Shown: positions 1-5,810 of the stretch, piece by piece
How positions within the stretch are numbered: the stretch's first letter is position 1
Layout: each line of letters starts with the position of its first letter
From: an uncultured Bacteroidales bacterium
GTDB lineage: Bacteria; Bacteroidota; Bacteroidia; Bacteroidales; Paludibacteraceae
Direction: 5' to 3'
Assembly: GCA_946616535.1 (NCBI GenBank)
Contig: CAMOJA010000010.1
Span: 1-51,996, forward strand
DNA length: 51,996 nucleotides
Translations under genes and position numbers: made by a program
The notes under the pieces: model-generated
What the model was told of the DNA's origin: nothing
Seen by the model: the letters and a program-made list of their open reading frames with translations, nothing else
Database searches by the model: none

Positions 1-26
1 CGCAATGGCGGTCAGGAGGACTGAAA

Positions 27-665
27 GTGCTGAAGATTGAGAAAACAGAGGTTGTCGGTTGGGAGCATGCAATCAGGGGCTGTCGCAACCCGCTGAATTC
101 GTGGGCAAAATCGGATTCTGCCCTTGTCTTTGATGACCAGCAGGACGAATGGAAATATCAGATCGGCGAGAATGATATCGGGCTGATGAAACGCCTTGCG
201 GCAAACGGTCCGGTACACGCCAAATACCGCAGGATGATTGTGGTCTATGCGGATGTCACGGCTCCGCTGTACTGGTGGAAAGAAGCGGACACCTATAAGG
301 TCGGCACGGTGGCGAACAGCTGCAGTACGATGCATAAGATTCACTCCCGGGATCTCACCATTGATGATTTTTCCATTGATGGCATGGACGAGGAATCTCT
401 TCAACACCTCCTTTGCACGATCAAGCTGCTGAACAAAAAGAGAAAAGCCTTTGTAGCAACTCAGGATAAGACTGCATGGCGGTCGATGATCCAGCTGCTC
501 CCGACGAACTATAACCAGAAGCGCACCATGATGATGAACTACGAGGTGCTTGTGGGTATCTACAAATGGCGAAAAGACCACAAGCTCTCGGAATGGCATA
601 CATTCTGCGATTGGATAAAGTCATTGCCGTATTCTGAACTGATAACAGGAGAGGAGAAATTATGA
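27..665 (+). CDS. Conserved phage protein, possible diverged ThyX-fold
   Basis: 212-residue protein with a GTG start at 27 preceded by AGGAGG at about 16-21. I recognise it as a protein widespread in Firmicutes mobile elements but of no assigned function. Seen in sequence: a central WWKEADTYKVGTVANSC block and a C-terminal stretch LLPTNYNQKRTMMMNYEVL. The latter resembles the helix of flavin-dependent thymidylate synthases (ThyX) that carries LP...T...N.R.L; the canonical ThyX RHR...S signature is not present. A ThyX-like fold is therefore inference, and catalysis is doubtful. It overlaps the next gene by 4 nt (ATGA), so the two are probably translationally coupled. Confidence 0.6.
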   Translation: MLKIEKTEVVGWEHAIRGCRNPLNSWAKSDSALVFDDQQDEWKYQIGENDIGLMKRLAANGPVHAKYRRMIVVYADVTAPLYWWKEADTYKVGTVANSCSTMHKIHSRDLTIDDFSIDGMDEESLQHLLCTIKLLNKKRKAFVATQDKTAWRSMIQLLPTNYNQKRTMMMNYEVLVGIYKWRKDHKLSEWHTFCDWIKSLPYSELITGEEKL

Positions 666-958
666 TTACACTGAATGATACAGTATCAGGAATGCTGTCT
701 GATGATTACAAGGAACGGTTTCGTGCCGAGTATGCCCAGACGAAGATCCGCTATGAGAAGCTGAAAGCATTTAATACAAGGCTGGAAGCACATGACATGC
801 GAATGCCTTATGAGGCGGGCCTTGTATCGGTTTTAAATCGAGAAAACTGCCCGGAGCATAACTGCCCATTTGATCTTTTGAGAAGGCAACAGGCGGCTAT
901 GGGCGAGTATCTGCATATTCTTGAGCTTCGTGCGGTTATGGAGAATATAGCTCTGTAA
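662..958 (+). CDS. Small phage protein, crAss001_48-related type
   Basis: 98-residue protein starting at an ATG that overlaps the previous stop (ATGA), with GGAGAGG just upstream. The N-terminal DDYKERFRAEYAQTKIRYEKL block, followed by a segment with two Cys and two His (ENCPEHNCPFDLL) and a C-terminal helix, matches my memory of the crAss001_48-related family of small phage proteins. Function is unknown; the charged helical character suggests a small cytoplasmic binding protein. It is the last protein-coding gene before the tRNA cluster. Confidence 0.6.
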   Translation: MITLNDTVSGMLSDDYKERFRAEYAQTKIRYEKLKAFNTRLEAHDMRMPYEAGLVSVLNRENCPEHNCPFDLLRRQQAAMGEYLHILELRAVMENIAL

Positions 959-970
959 AGCCTTACAGAA

Positions 971-1036
971 TGCGGGGCAAGTAGCGTTTCGGGGAGTCAT
1001 AGCCCTGAGATCGGTGGTGCAAATCCACCGCCTGCA
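971..1036 (+). tRNA. tRNA-Met(CAT)-like, atypical
   Basis: Acceptor TGCGGGG (971-977) pairs with GCCTGCA (1030-1036) except at the innermost position. The T arm is GGTGG-TGCAAAT-CCACC (1013-1029). The anticodon hairpin at about 989-1008 has six base pairs and an 8-nt loop AGTCATAG, with U33-CAU-A37 at 997-1001. The D arm is very short and poorly formed, and total length is only 66 nt. It may be a functional diverged tRNA, a decaying one, or a tRNA mimic. Confidence 0.4.
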
Positions 1037-1099
1037 TTGGGGTTCAAAGTCGGTATATAATCACACAGATAGGCGCAATGCCAGACCCCTCCTTCCCAC

Positions 1100-1148
1100 G
1101 CCTTCAAGATGACAACTTGTTGGCGAAGGCGGTCTCGTCAACCGCCTT
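1100..1148 (+). repeat. Structured leader element R1 before a tRNA-like unit
   Basis: Contains CAAGATGACAACTTGT and two competing helices that share bases 1126-1130: GCCTT(1100-1104)/AAGGC(1126-1130), and AAGGCGG(1126-1132)/CCGCCTT(1142-1148) with a 9-nt loop ending in CAA. It ends 8 nt before the tRNA-like unit at 1157. A second copy with compensating base changes lies at 1228-1276. Role unknown; a processing or switching element is possible. Confidence 0.5.
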
Positions 1149-1156
1149 ATATTAAA

Positions 1157-1223
1157 GGGGACGTGGTGTAATAGGGAGCATGTTTTTACTCAGAAGGTGC
1201 AGGTTCGACTCCTGCCGTTCCTG
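1157..1223 (+). tRNA. tRNA-like element with shortened anticodon domain
   Basis: Seven-pair acceptor GGGGACG (1157-1163)/CGTTCCT (1216-1222), a D arm with the GGG of a D loop (1166-1181), and a perfect T arm GCAGG-TTCGACT-CCTGC (1199-1215). Only 16 nt separate the D and T arms, where about 21-22 are normal. The best hairpin there is four weak pairs with loop TACTCAG and a one-base variable region, and it lacks U33 before the would-be anticodon. I cannot assign an amino acid. Confidence 0.4.
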
Positions 1224-1227
1224 TTTT

Positions 1228-1276
1228 TGCTTACAAGATGATAACTTGTGGGTAAAAAGCAGATTCATCAACTGCT
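1228..1276 (+). repeat. Structured leader element R2 before a tRNA-like unit
   Basis: Second copy of the 1100-1148 element, containing ACAAGATGATAACTTGT. The two alternative helices are TGCTT(1228-1232)/AAGCA(1257-1261) and AGCAG(1258-1262)/CTGCT(1272-1276) with loop ATTCATCAA. The bases differ from R1 but pairing is kept, and the two helices again overlap. It ends 1 nt before the tRNA-like unit at 1278. Confidence 0.5.
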
Positions 1277-1277
1277 G

Positions 1278-1362
1278 TGCAATGTGGTGAAGTGGAAACA
1301 CGGAGGTTGCAATGGTGCGCCCATACAGCCTCTATTCAGGGGTTCGAATCCTCTCATTGCAC
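1278..1362 (+). tRNA. tRNA-Cys(GCA)-like with insertion in the anticodon loop
   Basis: Perfect acceptor TGCAATG (1278-1284)/CATTGCA (1355-1361), D arm GTG-AAGTGGAAA-CAC, and T arm AGGGG-TTCGAAT-CCTCT (1338-1354). The anticodon stem GGAGG/CCTCT pairs, but the loop is 22 nt. It starts TTGCAAT (U33-GCA-A37, as in tRNA-Cys) and then carries about 15 extra nt that include a small ATGG/CCAT hairpin. It could be a tRNA with an intron-like insertion, a class II-like variant, or a non-decoding mimic. Confidence 0.45.
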
Positions 1363-1372
1363 TTTTCCGGGT

Positions 1373-1512
1373 AGCTCCCGGATGATGTGAGACTGGCTGA
1401 TGCTCACAGAGAATGATAAATGCCCATGTTATACCACAATAACGCAATAACCGGAACAGCGAACCATGGTAATGCTGTCTTGATGGTTATCGGTCAATTG
1501 CATGGGAAATGC
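1373..1512 (+). other. Structured RNA segment between tRNA-like units
   Basis: Three nested or adjacent hairpins are visible: CCGGG/CCCGG near 1367-1381; TGTGAG/CTCACA at about 1387-1409; and a long-range CCCATG (1422)/CATGGG (1501) helix. The last encloses ATAACC/GGTTAT and, inside it, ACAGC/GCTGT. No T arm and no protein gene. Function unknown. Confidence 0.35.
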
Positions 1513-1517
1513 ACAAA

Positions 1518-1605
1518 GGAATGTAGCTCAAAGGTAGAGCTTTGACGGTAAATAACAAGGGGTTCGTCACCTACTTGTGATCCGGGTTCGAATCCCGGCA
1601 TTCCG
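1518..1605 (+). tRNA. tRNA-like element with enlarged anticodon/variable region
   Basis: GGAATG (1518-1523) pairs with CATTCC (1599-1604). The D arm AGCTC-AAAGGTA-GAGCT is canonical class I, and the T arm CCGGG-TTCGAAT-CCCGG is perfect. Between them lie about 41 nt, roughly twice the class I norm. Alternative helices there are TGACG/CGTCA (17-nt loop) and ACAAG/CTTGT, the latter enclosing a second TTCGTCA. ACAAG...CTTGT is the same half-palindrome seen in the R1/R2 elements. GTAAAT near 1548 hints at Tyr(GTA), but U33 is missing, so I do not assign it. Confidence 0.4.
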
Positions 1606-1607
1606 AC

Positions 1608-1711
1608 TGCACTGTGGCGGAATAGGTAGACGCTGTGGCAATGGTTTGCCTAATGGATAGGTTGAAGGTTCGATTCCTTGTATCAGGCAGTGCGGTTCGA
1701 TTCCGGCACGT
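1608..1711 (+). tRNA. tRNA-Leu-like unit with two T arms (nested or fused)
   Basis: TGCACTG (1608-1614) then a textbook tRNA-Leu D arm (GGCGG-AATAGGTAGA-CGC). The expected 3' acceptor CAGTGC is at 1688-1693, between two T loops. The first T arm is GAAGG-TTCGATT-CCTTG (1664-1680); the second T loop, TTCGATT, is at 1696-1702. Inside, GCCTAAT (from about 1648) can pair with ATCAGGC (1682-1688), making a D-arm-less acceptor/T-arm minihelix nested in the Leu-like unit. This looks like a fusion or insertion of one tRNA-like piece into another. Confidence 0.35.
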
Positions 1712-1758
1712 AAGATATGGCCCTGAATGGCATTGGTCACCAAACCGAAAGCTGTGGG

Positions 1759-1858
1759 TGCGCTTTGATGACACATCTTTACTTGGCGCCAAAGATTGAT
1801 GGGTCATTTGAGAGGCAAGTACAGTTGCTACTGTGAGGTGCAAATCCTTACCAGTGCA
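1759..1858 (+). tRNA. tRNA-like element, poorly resolved
   Basis: TGCGCT (1759-1764) pairs with AGTGCA (1853-1858), and a T arm TGAGG-TGCAAAT-CCTTA is at 1834-1850. In the interior I see a palindromic TGGCGCCA and an ACAGT/ACTGT hairpin with loop TGCT, but no D arm or anticodon arm of standard size. The boundaries are uncertain. Confidence 0.25.
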
Positions 1859-1860
1859 AT

Positions 1861-1930
1861 GGGACTGTGTTTGGATACTACTCAGCGTGAGCGCAACTGA
1901 GGAAAGCAGGTTCGATTCCTGACAGTTCCA
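1861..1930 (+). tRNA. tRNA-like element with 11-nt anticodon loop
   Basis: Seven-pair acceptor GGGACTG (1861-1867)/CAGTTCC (1923-1929) and T arm CAGG-TTCGATT-CCTG. A perfect five-pair anticodon stem CTCAG (1881-1885)/CTGAG (1897-1901) closes an 11-nt loop CGTGAGCGCAA instead of 7 nt. The variable region is 4 nt. The D arm is reduced to a loop-like TTTGGATACTA. I cannot assign an amino acid. Confidence 0.4.
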
Positions 1931-1944
1931 TTCGGTTAGCATCA

Positions 1945-2004
1945 CCATGGCGCTTCCAGTGACGCTGAAGTATGCCGCTTGTCGGAGCGACTAAACCGTC
2001 ATGG
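1945..2004 (+). other. Cruciform RNA with acceptor-like stem, no T arm
   Basis: CCATGGC (1945-1951) pairs over seven positions with GTCATGG (1998-2004) and encloses CTTC/GAAG and CGCT/AGCG hairpins. The shape is tRNA-like, but the T-loop consensus is absent. It may be a decayed tRNA. Confidence 0.25.
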
Positions 2005-2015
2005 ATGTTTTCCCG

Positions 2016-2048
2016 AGTCCAAGAATGCTGGAGAGACAGCACTGGACT
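2016..2048 (+). other. Strong two-part hairpin
   Basis: AGTCCA (2016-2021)/TGGACT (2043-2048) with inner TGCTG/CAGCA and loop GAGAGA. No T run follows, so it is not a rho-independent terminator. It lies 25 nt upstream of tRNA-Gln and may act in processing. Confidence 0.35.
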
Positions 2049-2073
2049 GCAGATGTTCCGGTTCGGGGAGTAT

Positions 2074-2145
2074 TGCCCTATCGCCAAAAGGCAAGGCATG
2101 AGGCTTTGATCCTCACATGTCCCGGTTCGAATCCGGGTAGGGCTG
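2074..2145 (+). tRNA. tRNA-Gln(TTG)
   Basis: Canonical tRNA-Gln layout: T1 then GCCCTA/TAGGGC acceptor, D arm with AAAAGGCA, anticodon stem TGAGG/CCTCA with loop CTTTGAT (anticodon TTG, U33 present), variable CATGT, T arm CCCGG-TTCGAAT-CCGGG, discriminator G. No encoded CCA. Position 1-72 is T-T where bacterial Gln tRNAs have T-A. Confidence 0.85.
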
Positions 2146-2236
2146 TCGCCGGTCATGCTTTTTCTGTTACTTTCTCATGGCCGGTAACCTGTTTTGTTTG
2201 TTGTTTTCTCCTGCCTTGTAGCGGTTGCTGATTAAA

Positions 2237-2257
2237 GGGCGGCTTAACAAACCGCCC
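2237..2257 (+). repeat. R-type hairpin before tRNA-Pro
   Basis: GGGCGG (2237-2242)/CCGCCC (2252-2257) with the 9-nt loop CTTAACAAA. Stem and loop resemble the second helix of R1 and R2 (9-nt loops ending in CAA or AAA), and like them it sits just upstream of a tRNA unit (2278). Confidence 0.4.
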
Positions 2258-2277
2258 GCAAGGTCGAATCCCAGTTC

Positions 2278-2350
2278 TGGGATGTAGTTCAGTTTGGCAG
2301 AACGCTCGGCTTGGGACCGAGAGGCCGCAGGTTCAAATCCTGTCATCCCA
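2278..2350 (+). tRNA. tRNA-Pro(TGG)
   Basis: 73 nt with acceptor TGGGATG/CATCCCA, D arm GTTC-AGTTTGGCA-GAAC, anticodon stem CTCGG/CCGAG with loop CTTGGGA (anticodon TGG), variable AGGCC and T arm GCAGG-TTCAAAT-CCTGT. Fully canonical; no encoded CCA. It is the last unit before the terminase gene. Confidence 0.92.
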
Positions 2351-2492
2351 AAGCGGTCAGTATGGACAACCTGCTGACCAATCAGGTAATCGTGTTCGGT
2401 TGCCTCCTTTCACCGGATTGCCAGCCATAAGGCAGATCAAAGGGTATTGGTGGTGCTTGCCCGTCCGGTGCGCGTCCAGAAGAGGTGATGGA
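2351..2492 (+). other. Leader between tRNA-Pro and terminase
   Basis: 142 bp holding a strong hairpin GGTCAG/CTGACC at about 2355-2379 and no T tract. The terminase frame stays open upstream to 2400, but that stretch has no ribosome-binding site and unlikely protein sequence. Confidence 0.4.
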
Positions 2493-5219
2493 TTGTTTAA
2501 CGCAGAGGAACAGAGGATACTTGAAGCCTTCAACCGGCTTGATCTGAAACAGGAACAGTACGGCCAGGCTTTTATAAACTTTATCCACAATGCGCTGGTG
2601 AGGGATGATTCCAACAGGACGGCGCTTTTTAGCATTACGGCGAACATCAAACGGTTCTGGTCGGAGCGAATCAAAAAAGGTGCAAGCCCGGAGGAAGTAA
2701 AGACCTGCTCAGATCTGTACTGGCAGATGCTTCTGGTGGAGGCGAGACATCACTTTTTAGACAGCTACCTTCTGTACCTGGAGAAGAACAGAAAGCCAAA
2801 GGATAAATTCTATCAGCCGAAAAGGCAGTGCTTCATCAAGATTGGATTGATTCAGGCACTCCAAGACCTGATTGATGACAAACTGGATTTGCTGTCAATA
2901 TCAATGCCCCCGGGAACGGGCAAGTGCGGCTCCATGGATTCCAAGGTTCTTACGCCTTCTGGTTTCGTCAAGATGCGTGATGTCTATGTCGGAATGGATG
3001 TTATTGCCGGTAACGGTGCCTATGCCAAGATCCTTGGTGTATATCCACAGGGCAAAAAGCCGCTTTACGATGTCTATATAGATGATGGTTCCGTAACAAG
3101 ATGTTCTGCTGACCATTTATGGCGTGTCCAGACAAGGGATGATCGGAATCGTGGAAACAAGTATCGGACAATCGAGCTTGGCGAAATTATGAAGAATGTC
3201 CGCATAGAGAGCGGCAAGCGCCTGAACTATTCGGTCGATTATGTCCCGATGATAGATTTCCCCGAAAAAGAGTTTTCCATTCATCCGTATGTGCTTGGGT
3301 GTCTGCTTGGTGATGGTGGTTTGACTATGAATACTATAGTGCTTACCACGCCTGACAGCGAAATTCTCGACAAGGTAAACTCATTGCTTCCGGTTGGGCA
3401 TAAATTCAAGCATTTTCGCAGATATGACTACAGGCTTTCATCTCCGCACATCTACCACCAGAAGAATGCGGTGTGTGCTGAACTGATCAGGCTTGGCATC
3501 AAAGGAAAACACAGTCATGAAAAATACATCCCGAAGGATTATCTGTATGCAAGCTACGAGCAAAGGCTGTGGTTGCTGAGAGGATTACTTGATACTGACG
3601 GGCATGCCTATGGCACTGGCATTGAGTATTCGACATCGTCACCCATGCTTGCAGAAGATGTCAGGGAACTTGTTCATTCTCTTGGCGGATACTGCTCCGT
3701 GAAGAAGAAGACAGGCTGCGGATATAAAAATGCTGACGGCGAAAAAGTGCCGTGTAGGGATTCGTTCAGGCTGACCATACAGTTCTCATCTGAGCATGAA
3801 AATCCGTTTTATGTGCAGAGAAAACGGGATGCTTATCACCCGAAACGCAAAGTTATAAAGCGATTTATCAAAGATGTCGTTTATGCGGGCGATGAAGAGT
3901 GTCAGTGCATCTATATTTCCGACCCTTGTCATCTGTACATCACGGATGACTATATCATCACGCATAATACCACGGTCCTAAAGTTCTTCCATTCTGCCGT
4001 GGCTGGATGGTATCCTGAAGGCTTCAGTCTGTTCTGGACACACAGCGATGACATTGCCAGAATGTACTACGATGGCGTGTATGACATTGTCTCAAACGAT
4101 TTGGAGTATACATGGCATGAAATCTTCCCGGATCTGGAGATCACGAAGACAAATGCCAAGATGGAACAGTTTAACATCGGTCCATATAAACCTTTCCCCT
4201 CGGTTCAGTGTACATCCACTGGTGCGAAGAATGCCGGTAAAGTCCGTGCCAACCAGTATCTGATTGTTGACGATATGGTCTCCGGAATTGAAGAGGCACT
4301 GAACAAGAACGCCCTGGATAAGCTGTGGACGGCATACTCCGTCAATGCGCTGCAGAGAAAGGTGCCGAGAGCGGACGAAAAGCCGTGTAAGGAAATCCAT
4401 TGTGCTACCCGGTGGTCTGTCAATGATGTTATCGGCAGGCTGCAGAGGAACTTTGAGGATGATCCGAGGGCAAGGTTTATTGCTATACCTGATGTGAATC
4501 CGAGAACCGGGAAAAGCAACTTCGCTTATGACATTGGTGGTTTCAACGAGAAGTTTTTCCGTAAGCAGGCTCTGCTGATGGACGATATCTCCTACAGGTG
4601 CCTTTACAAACAGGATCCTGTTGAGCGTGAAGGTCTGTTGTATACCGAGGATGACATACGGTTTTTCCAGAACACGCCAGAGAGAGAACCTGATGCCGTG
4701 ATAGCTGTCTGTGATACAAAATCAACTGGTATCGACTACATGGTTATGCCGGTCTTTGAGCAGTACGGCAATGACTACTATGTGGTGGATTGCATCTGTG
4801 ATGATTCTGCGAACTTCAATCGGCAGTATAGAAGGCTTGCGGAGATGATTGTAGAGCATGGTGTTCAGCAGTGTGAATTTGAGGCAAATGCCGGTGGATC
4901 CCGTGTGGCGTTTGAAGTAAATAAAATTGTTGAGTCGATGGGAAAATTCTGCAACATCACTTCCAAGACCACGCTGACGAACAAGGAAACGCGAATCATT
5001 GTAAACAGTGACTTCATCAAGCAGCACGTTCTCTTCCGGGATAAGGAGCAGTACACCAGGAAATCGGACTATGGACAGTTCATGCATTTCCTTCTTGGAT
5101 ATTCCGTGGCCGGAAAGAATGTTCATGATGATGTTCCTGACTGTCTGTCGAACTTCTCGCTTTTTGTCCAGAAGATGAACCGTGTGCGTCCCGCAACGAT
5201 TATGGAGAGCTTTATATGA
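2493..5219 (+). CDS. terL: Terminase large subunit with intein
   Basis: The ATPase/nuclease that pumps phage DNA into proheads. I place the start at TTG 2493, six nt after AGAGGTG; the frame is open further upstream without a ribosome-binding site. The N-terminal extein carries SISMPPGTGK; the Walker A motif is interrupted right after K by an intein (2925-3968). The motif resumes with TTVLKFFHSA, so splicing would restore GTGKTT. Downstream are a Walker B-like YLIVDDMVS and a C-terminal nuclease half with acidic motifs (AVCDTKSTG, HDDVPDCLS). Without the intein the protein is about 560 residues, normal for TerL. The stop overlaps the next start (ATGA). No recognisable small terminase lies upstream. 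Confidence 0.9.
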   Translation: MFNAEEQRILEAFNRLDLKQEQYGQAFINFIHNALVRDDSNRTALFSITANIKRFWSERIKKGASPEEVKTCSDLYWQMLLVEARHHFLDSYLLYLEKNRKPKDKFYQPKRQCFIKIGLIQALQDLIDDKLDLLSISMPPGTGKCGSMDSKVLTPSGFVKMRDVYVGMDVIAGNGAYAKILGVYPQGKKPLYDVYIDDGSVTRCSADHLWRVQTRDDRNRGNKYRTIELGEIMKNVRIESGKRLNYSVDYVPMIDFPEKEFSIHPYVLGCLLGDGGLTMNTIVLTTPDSEILDKVNSLLPVGHKFKHFRRYDYRLSSPHIYHQKNAVCAELIRLGIKGKHSHEKYIPKDYLYASYEQRLWLLRGLLDTDGHAYGTGIEYSTSSPMLAEDVRELVHSLGGYCSVKKKTGCGYKNADGEKVPCRDSFRLTIQFSSEHENPFYVQRKRDAYHPKRKVIKRFIKDVVYAGDEECQCIYISDPCHLYITDDYIITHNTTVLKFFHSAVAGWYPEGFSLFWTHSDDIARMYYDGVYDIVSNDLEYTWHEIFPDLEITKTNAKMEQFNIGPYKPFPSVQCTSTGAKNAGKVRANQYLIVDDMVSGIEEALNKNALDKLWTAYSVNALQRKVPRADEKPCKEIHCATRWSVNDVIGRLQRNFEDDPRARFIAIPDVNPRTGKSNFAYDIGGFNEKFFRKQALLMDDISYRCLYKQDPVEREGLLYTEDDIRFFQNTPEREPDAVIAVCDTKSTGIDYMVMPVFEQYGNDYYVVDCICDDSANFNRQYRRLAEMIVEHGVQQCEFEANAGGSRVAFEVNKIVESMGKFCNITSKTTLTNKETRIIVNSDFIKQHVLFRDKEQYTRKSDYGQFMHFLLGYSVAGKNVHDDVPDCLSNFSLFVQKMNRVRPATIMESFI
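2925..3968 (+). mobile_element. LAGLIDADG intein in the terminase Walker A motif
   Basis: 348-residue intein. It begins with Cys at 2925-2927, right after GTGK, and ends with His-Asn (ITHN, 3963-3968) followed by Thr as the +1 extein residue, all required for protein splicing. The internal homing endonuclease has two LAGLIDADG helices: LGCLLGDGG at about 3296 and LRGLLDTDG at about 3579. Block B-like SADHLW and block F-like CHLYITDDYI are present. It is in frame with no stop, so it should be active for splicing. P-loops are a favoured intein site because they are conserved across targets. Confidence 0.92.
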
Positions 5220-5671
5220 CAACTATTGAGTATCTCGACCAGATCAGACGAATCGACAAGGTTGTGTCGAACAAGATGAAGGACCTATCCGACAACATCC
5301 GGCGGTTAAGGGAAGCGGCTGGTCTTTCTGGTGTTCGGTATGATGGCGATAGAGTGCAGTCCTCAAGCCTGAGTGACCCGACCAGTAAGCCAGCAATCCT
5401 TCTGGCATCAATGGAGCAGGATGTAAACCGCACTGTGAACGAGATGCTTGCGGTCAGAACGACAATTATGGGCCAGATCGAGACGATCAGGGATATTGAC
5501 CACTATGACATCCTGTTTAAGCACTTCGTGCTGCATCAATCAATCGGACATATAGCCGGTGAGTGGAAATTCTCTTGGAAACAGACCAATCAGGTGTACA
5601 AAGATGCACTGGATGCCTTTGAACGGTCTTTCGGGGGCACCTATCTGAGCCGGGAACGAAAAATCTGGTAA
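5216..5671 (+). CDS. DUF1492-like phage regulator
   Basis: 151 residues, start ATG 5216 overlapping the terL stop. The layout fits small phage proteins of the DUF1492/ArpU-like kind: an N-terminal coiled helix (YLDQIRRIDKVVSNKMKDL), a DRVQSSSLSDP motif, and a C-terminal sigma-4-like helix-turn-helix (WKFSWKQTNQVYKDALDAF). Related proteins are implicated in late gene control (family knowledge, not shown here). Position between terL and portal also allows a packaging role. Four direct 9-bp repeats follow immediately and could be its binding sites. Confidence 0.65.
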   Translation: MTTIEYLDQIRRIDKVVSNKMKDLSDNIRRLREAAGLSGVRYDGDRVQSSSLSDPTSKPAILLASMEQDVNRTVNEMLAVRTTIMGQIETIRDIDHYDILFKHFVLHQSIGHIAGEWKFSWKQTNQVYKDALDAFERSFGGTYLSRERKIW

Positions 5672-5673
5672 AA

Positions 5674-5708
5674 ATGTCGCGAAATGTCGTAAATGTCGTA
5701 AATGTCGT
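5674..5708 (+). repeat. Four direct repeats of AAATGTCG(t)
   Basis: Tandem AAATGTCG units with spacings of 9-11 bp directly after the DUF1492-like stop codon. They are candidate binding sites for that protein, or part of a packaging start site. Confidence 0.7.
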
Positions 5709-5748
5709 GATTGAATCTTTTTAAAACTTGTTTTATGATAAGCTCAAG

Positions 5749-5781
5749 AGCACTGGCGAGAGATATCGTCGGTGCTTTTTT
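5749..5781 (+). terminator. Rho-independent terminator before portal
   Basis: Eleven-pair stem AGCACTGGCGA (5749-5759)/TCGTCGGTGCT (5766-5776) with loop GAGATA and a T run to 5780. Confidence 0.85.
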
Positions 5782-5810
5782 ATTGCTCGGCGAAAGGAGG
5801 AAGCTATGCC

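Larger units (their letters stand above)
959..2350 (+). other. tRNA and tRNA-like RNA cluster (no protein genes)
   Basis: About 1.4 kb with no credible protein gene. Open frames on both strands here lack ribosome-binding sites and cross tRNA arms. The region is full of T-arm motifs of the form GG-TTCGAnT-CC (at about 1204, 1342, 1587, 1669, 1696, 1911, 2125 and 2330), two with TGCAAAT loops (1018, 1839), and many hairpins. Two units are canonical tRNAs (Gln, Pro). At least six others have a matching acceptor stem and a T arm, but the segment between D and T arms is too long, too short or internally duplicated. No CCA is encoded at the 3' ends, as is common in phage tRNAs of Gram-positive hosts. 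Individual units are listed separately. Confidence 0.75.

Noticed and set aside
1567..2231. Open frames of 69-125 residues in the tRNA cluster
   Set aside because: They cross tRNA arms, have no ribosome-binding sites and show translated tRNA motifs (NRTRIRTGT-like text).
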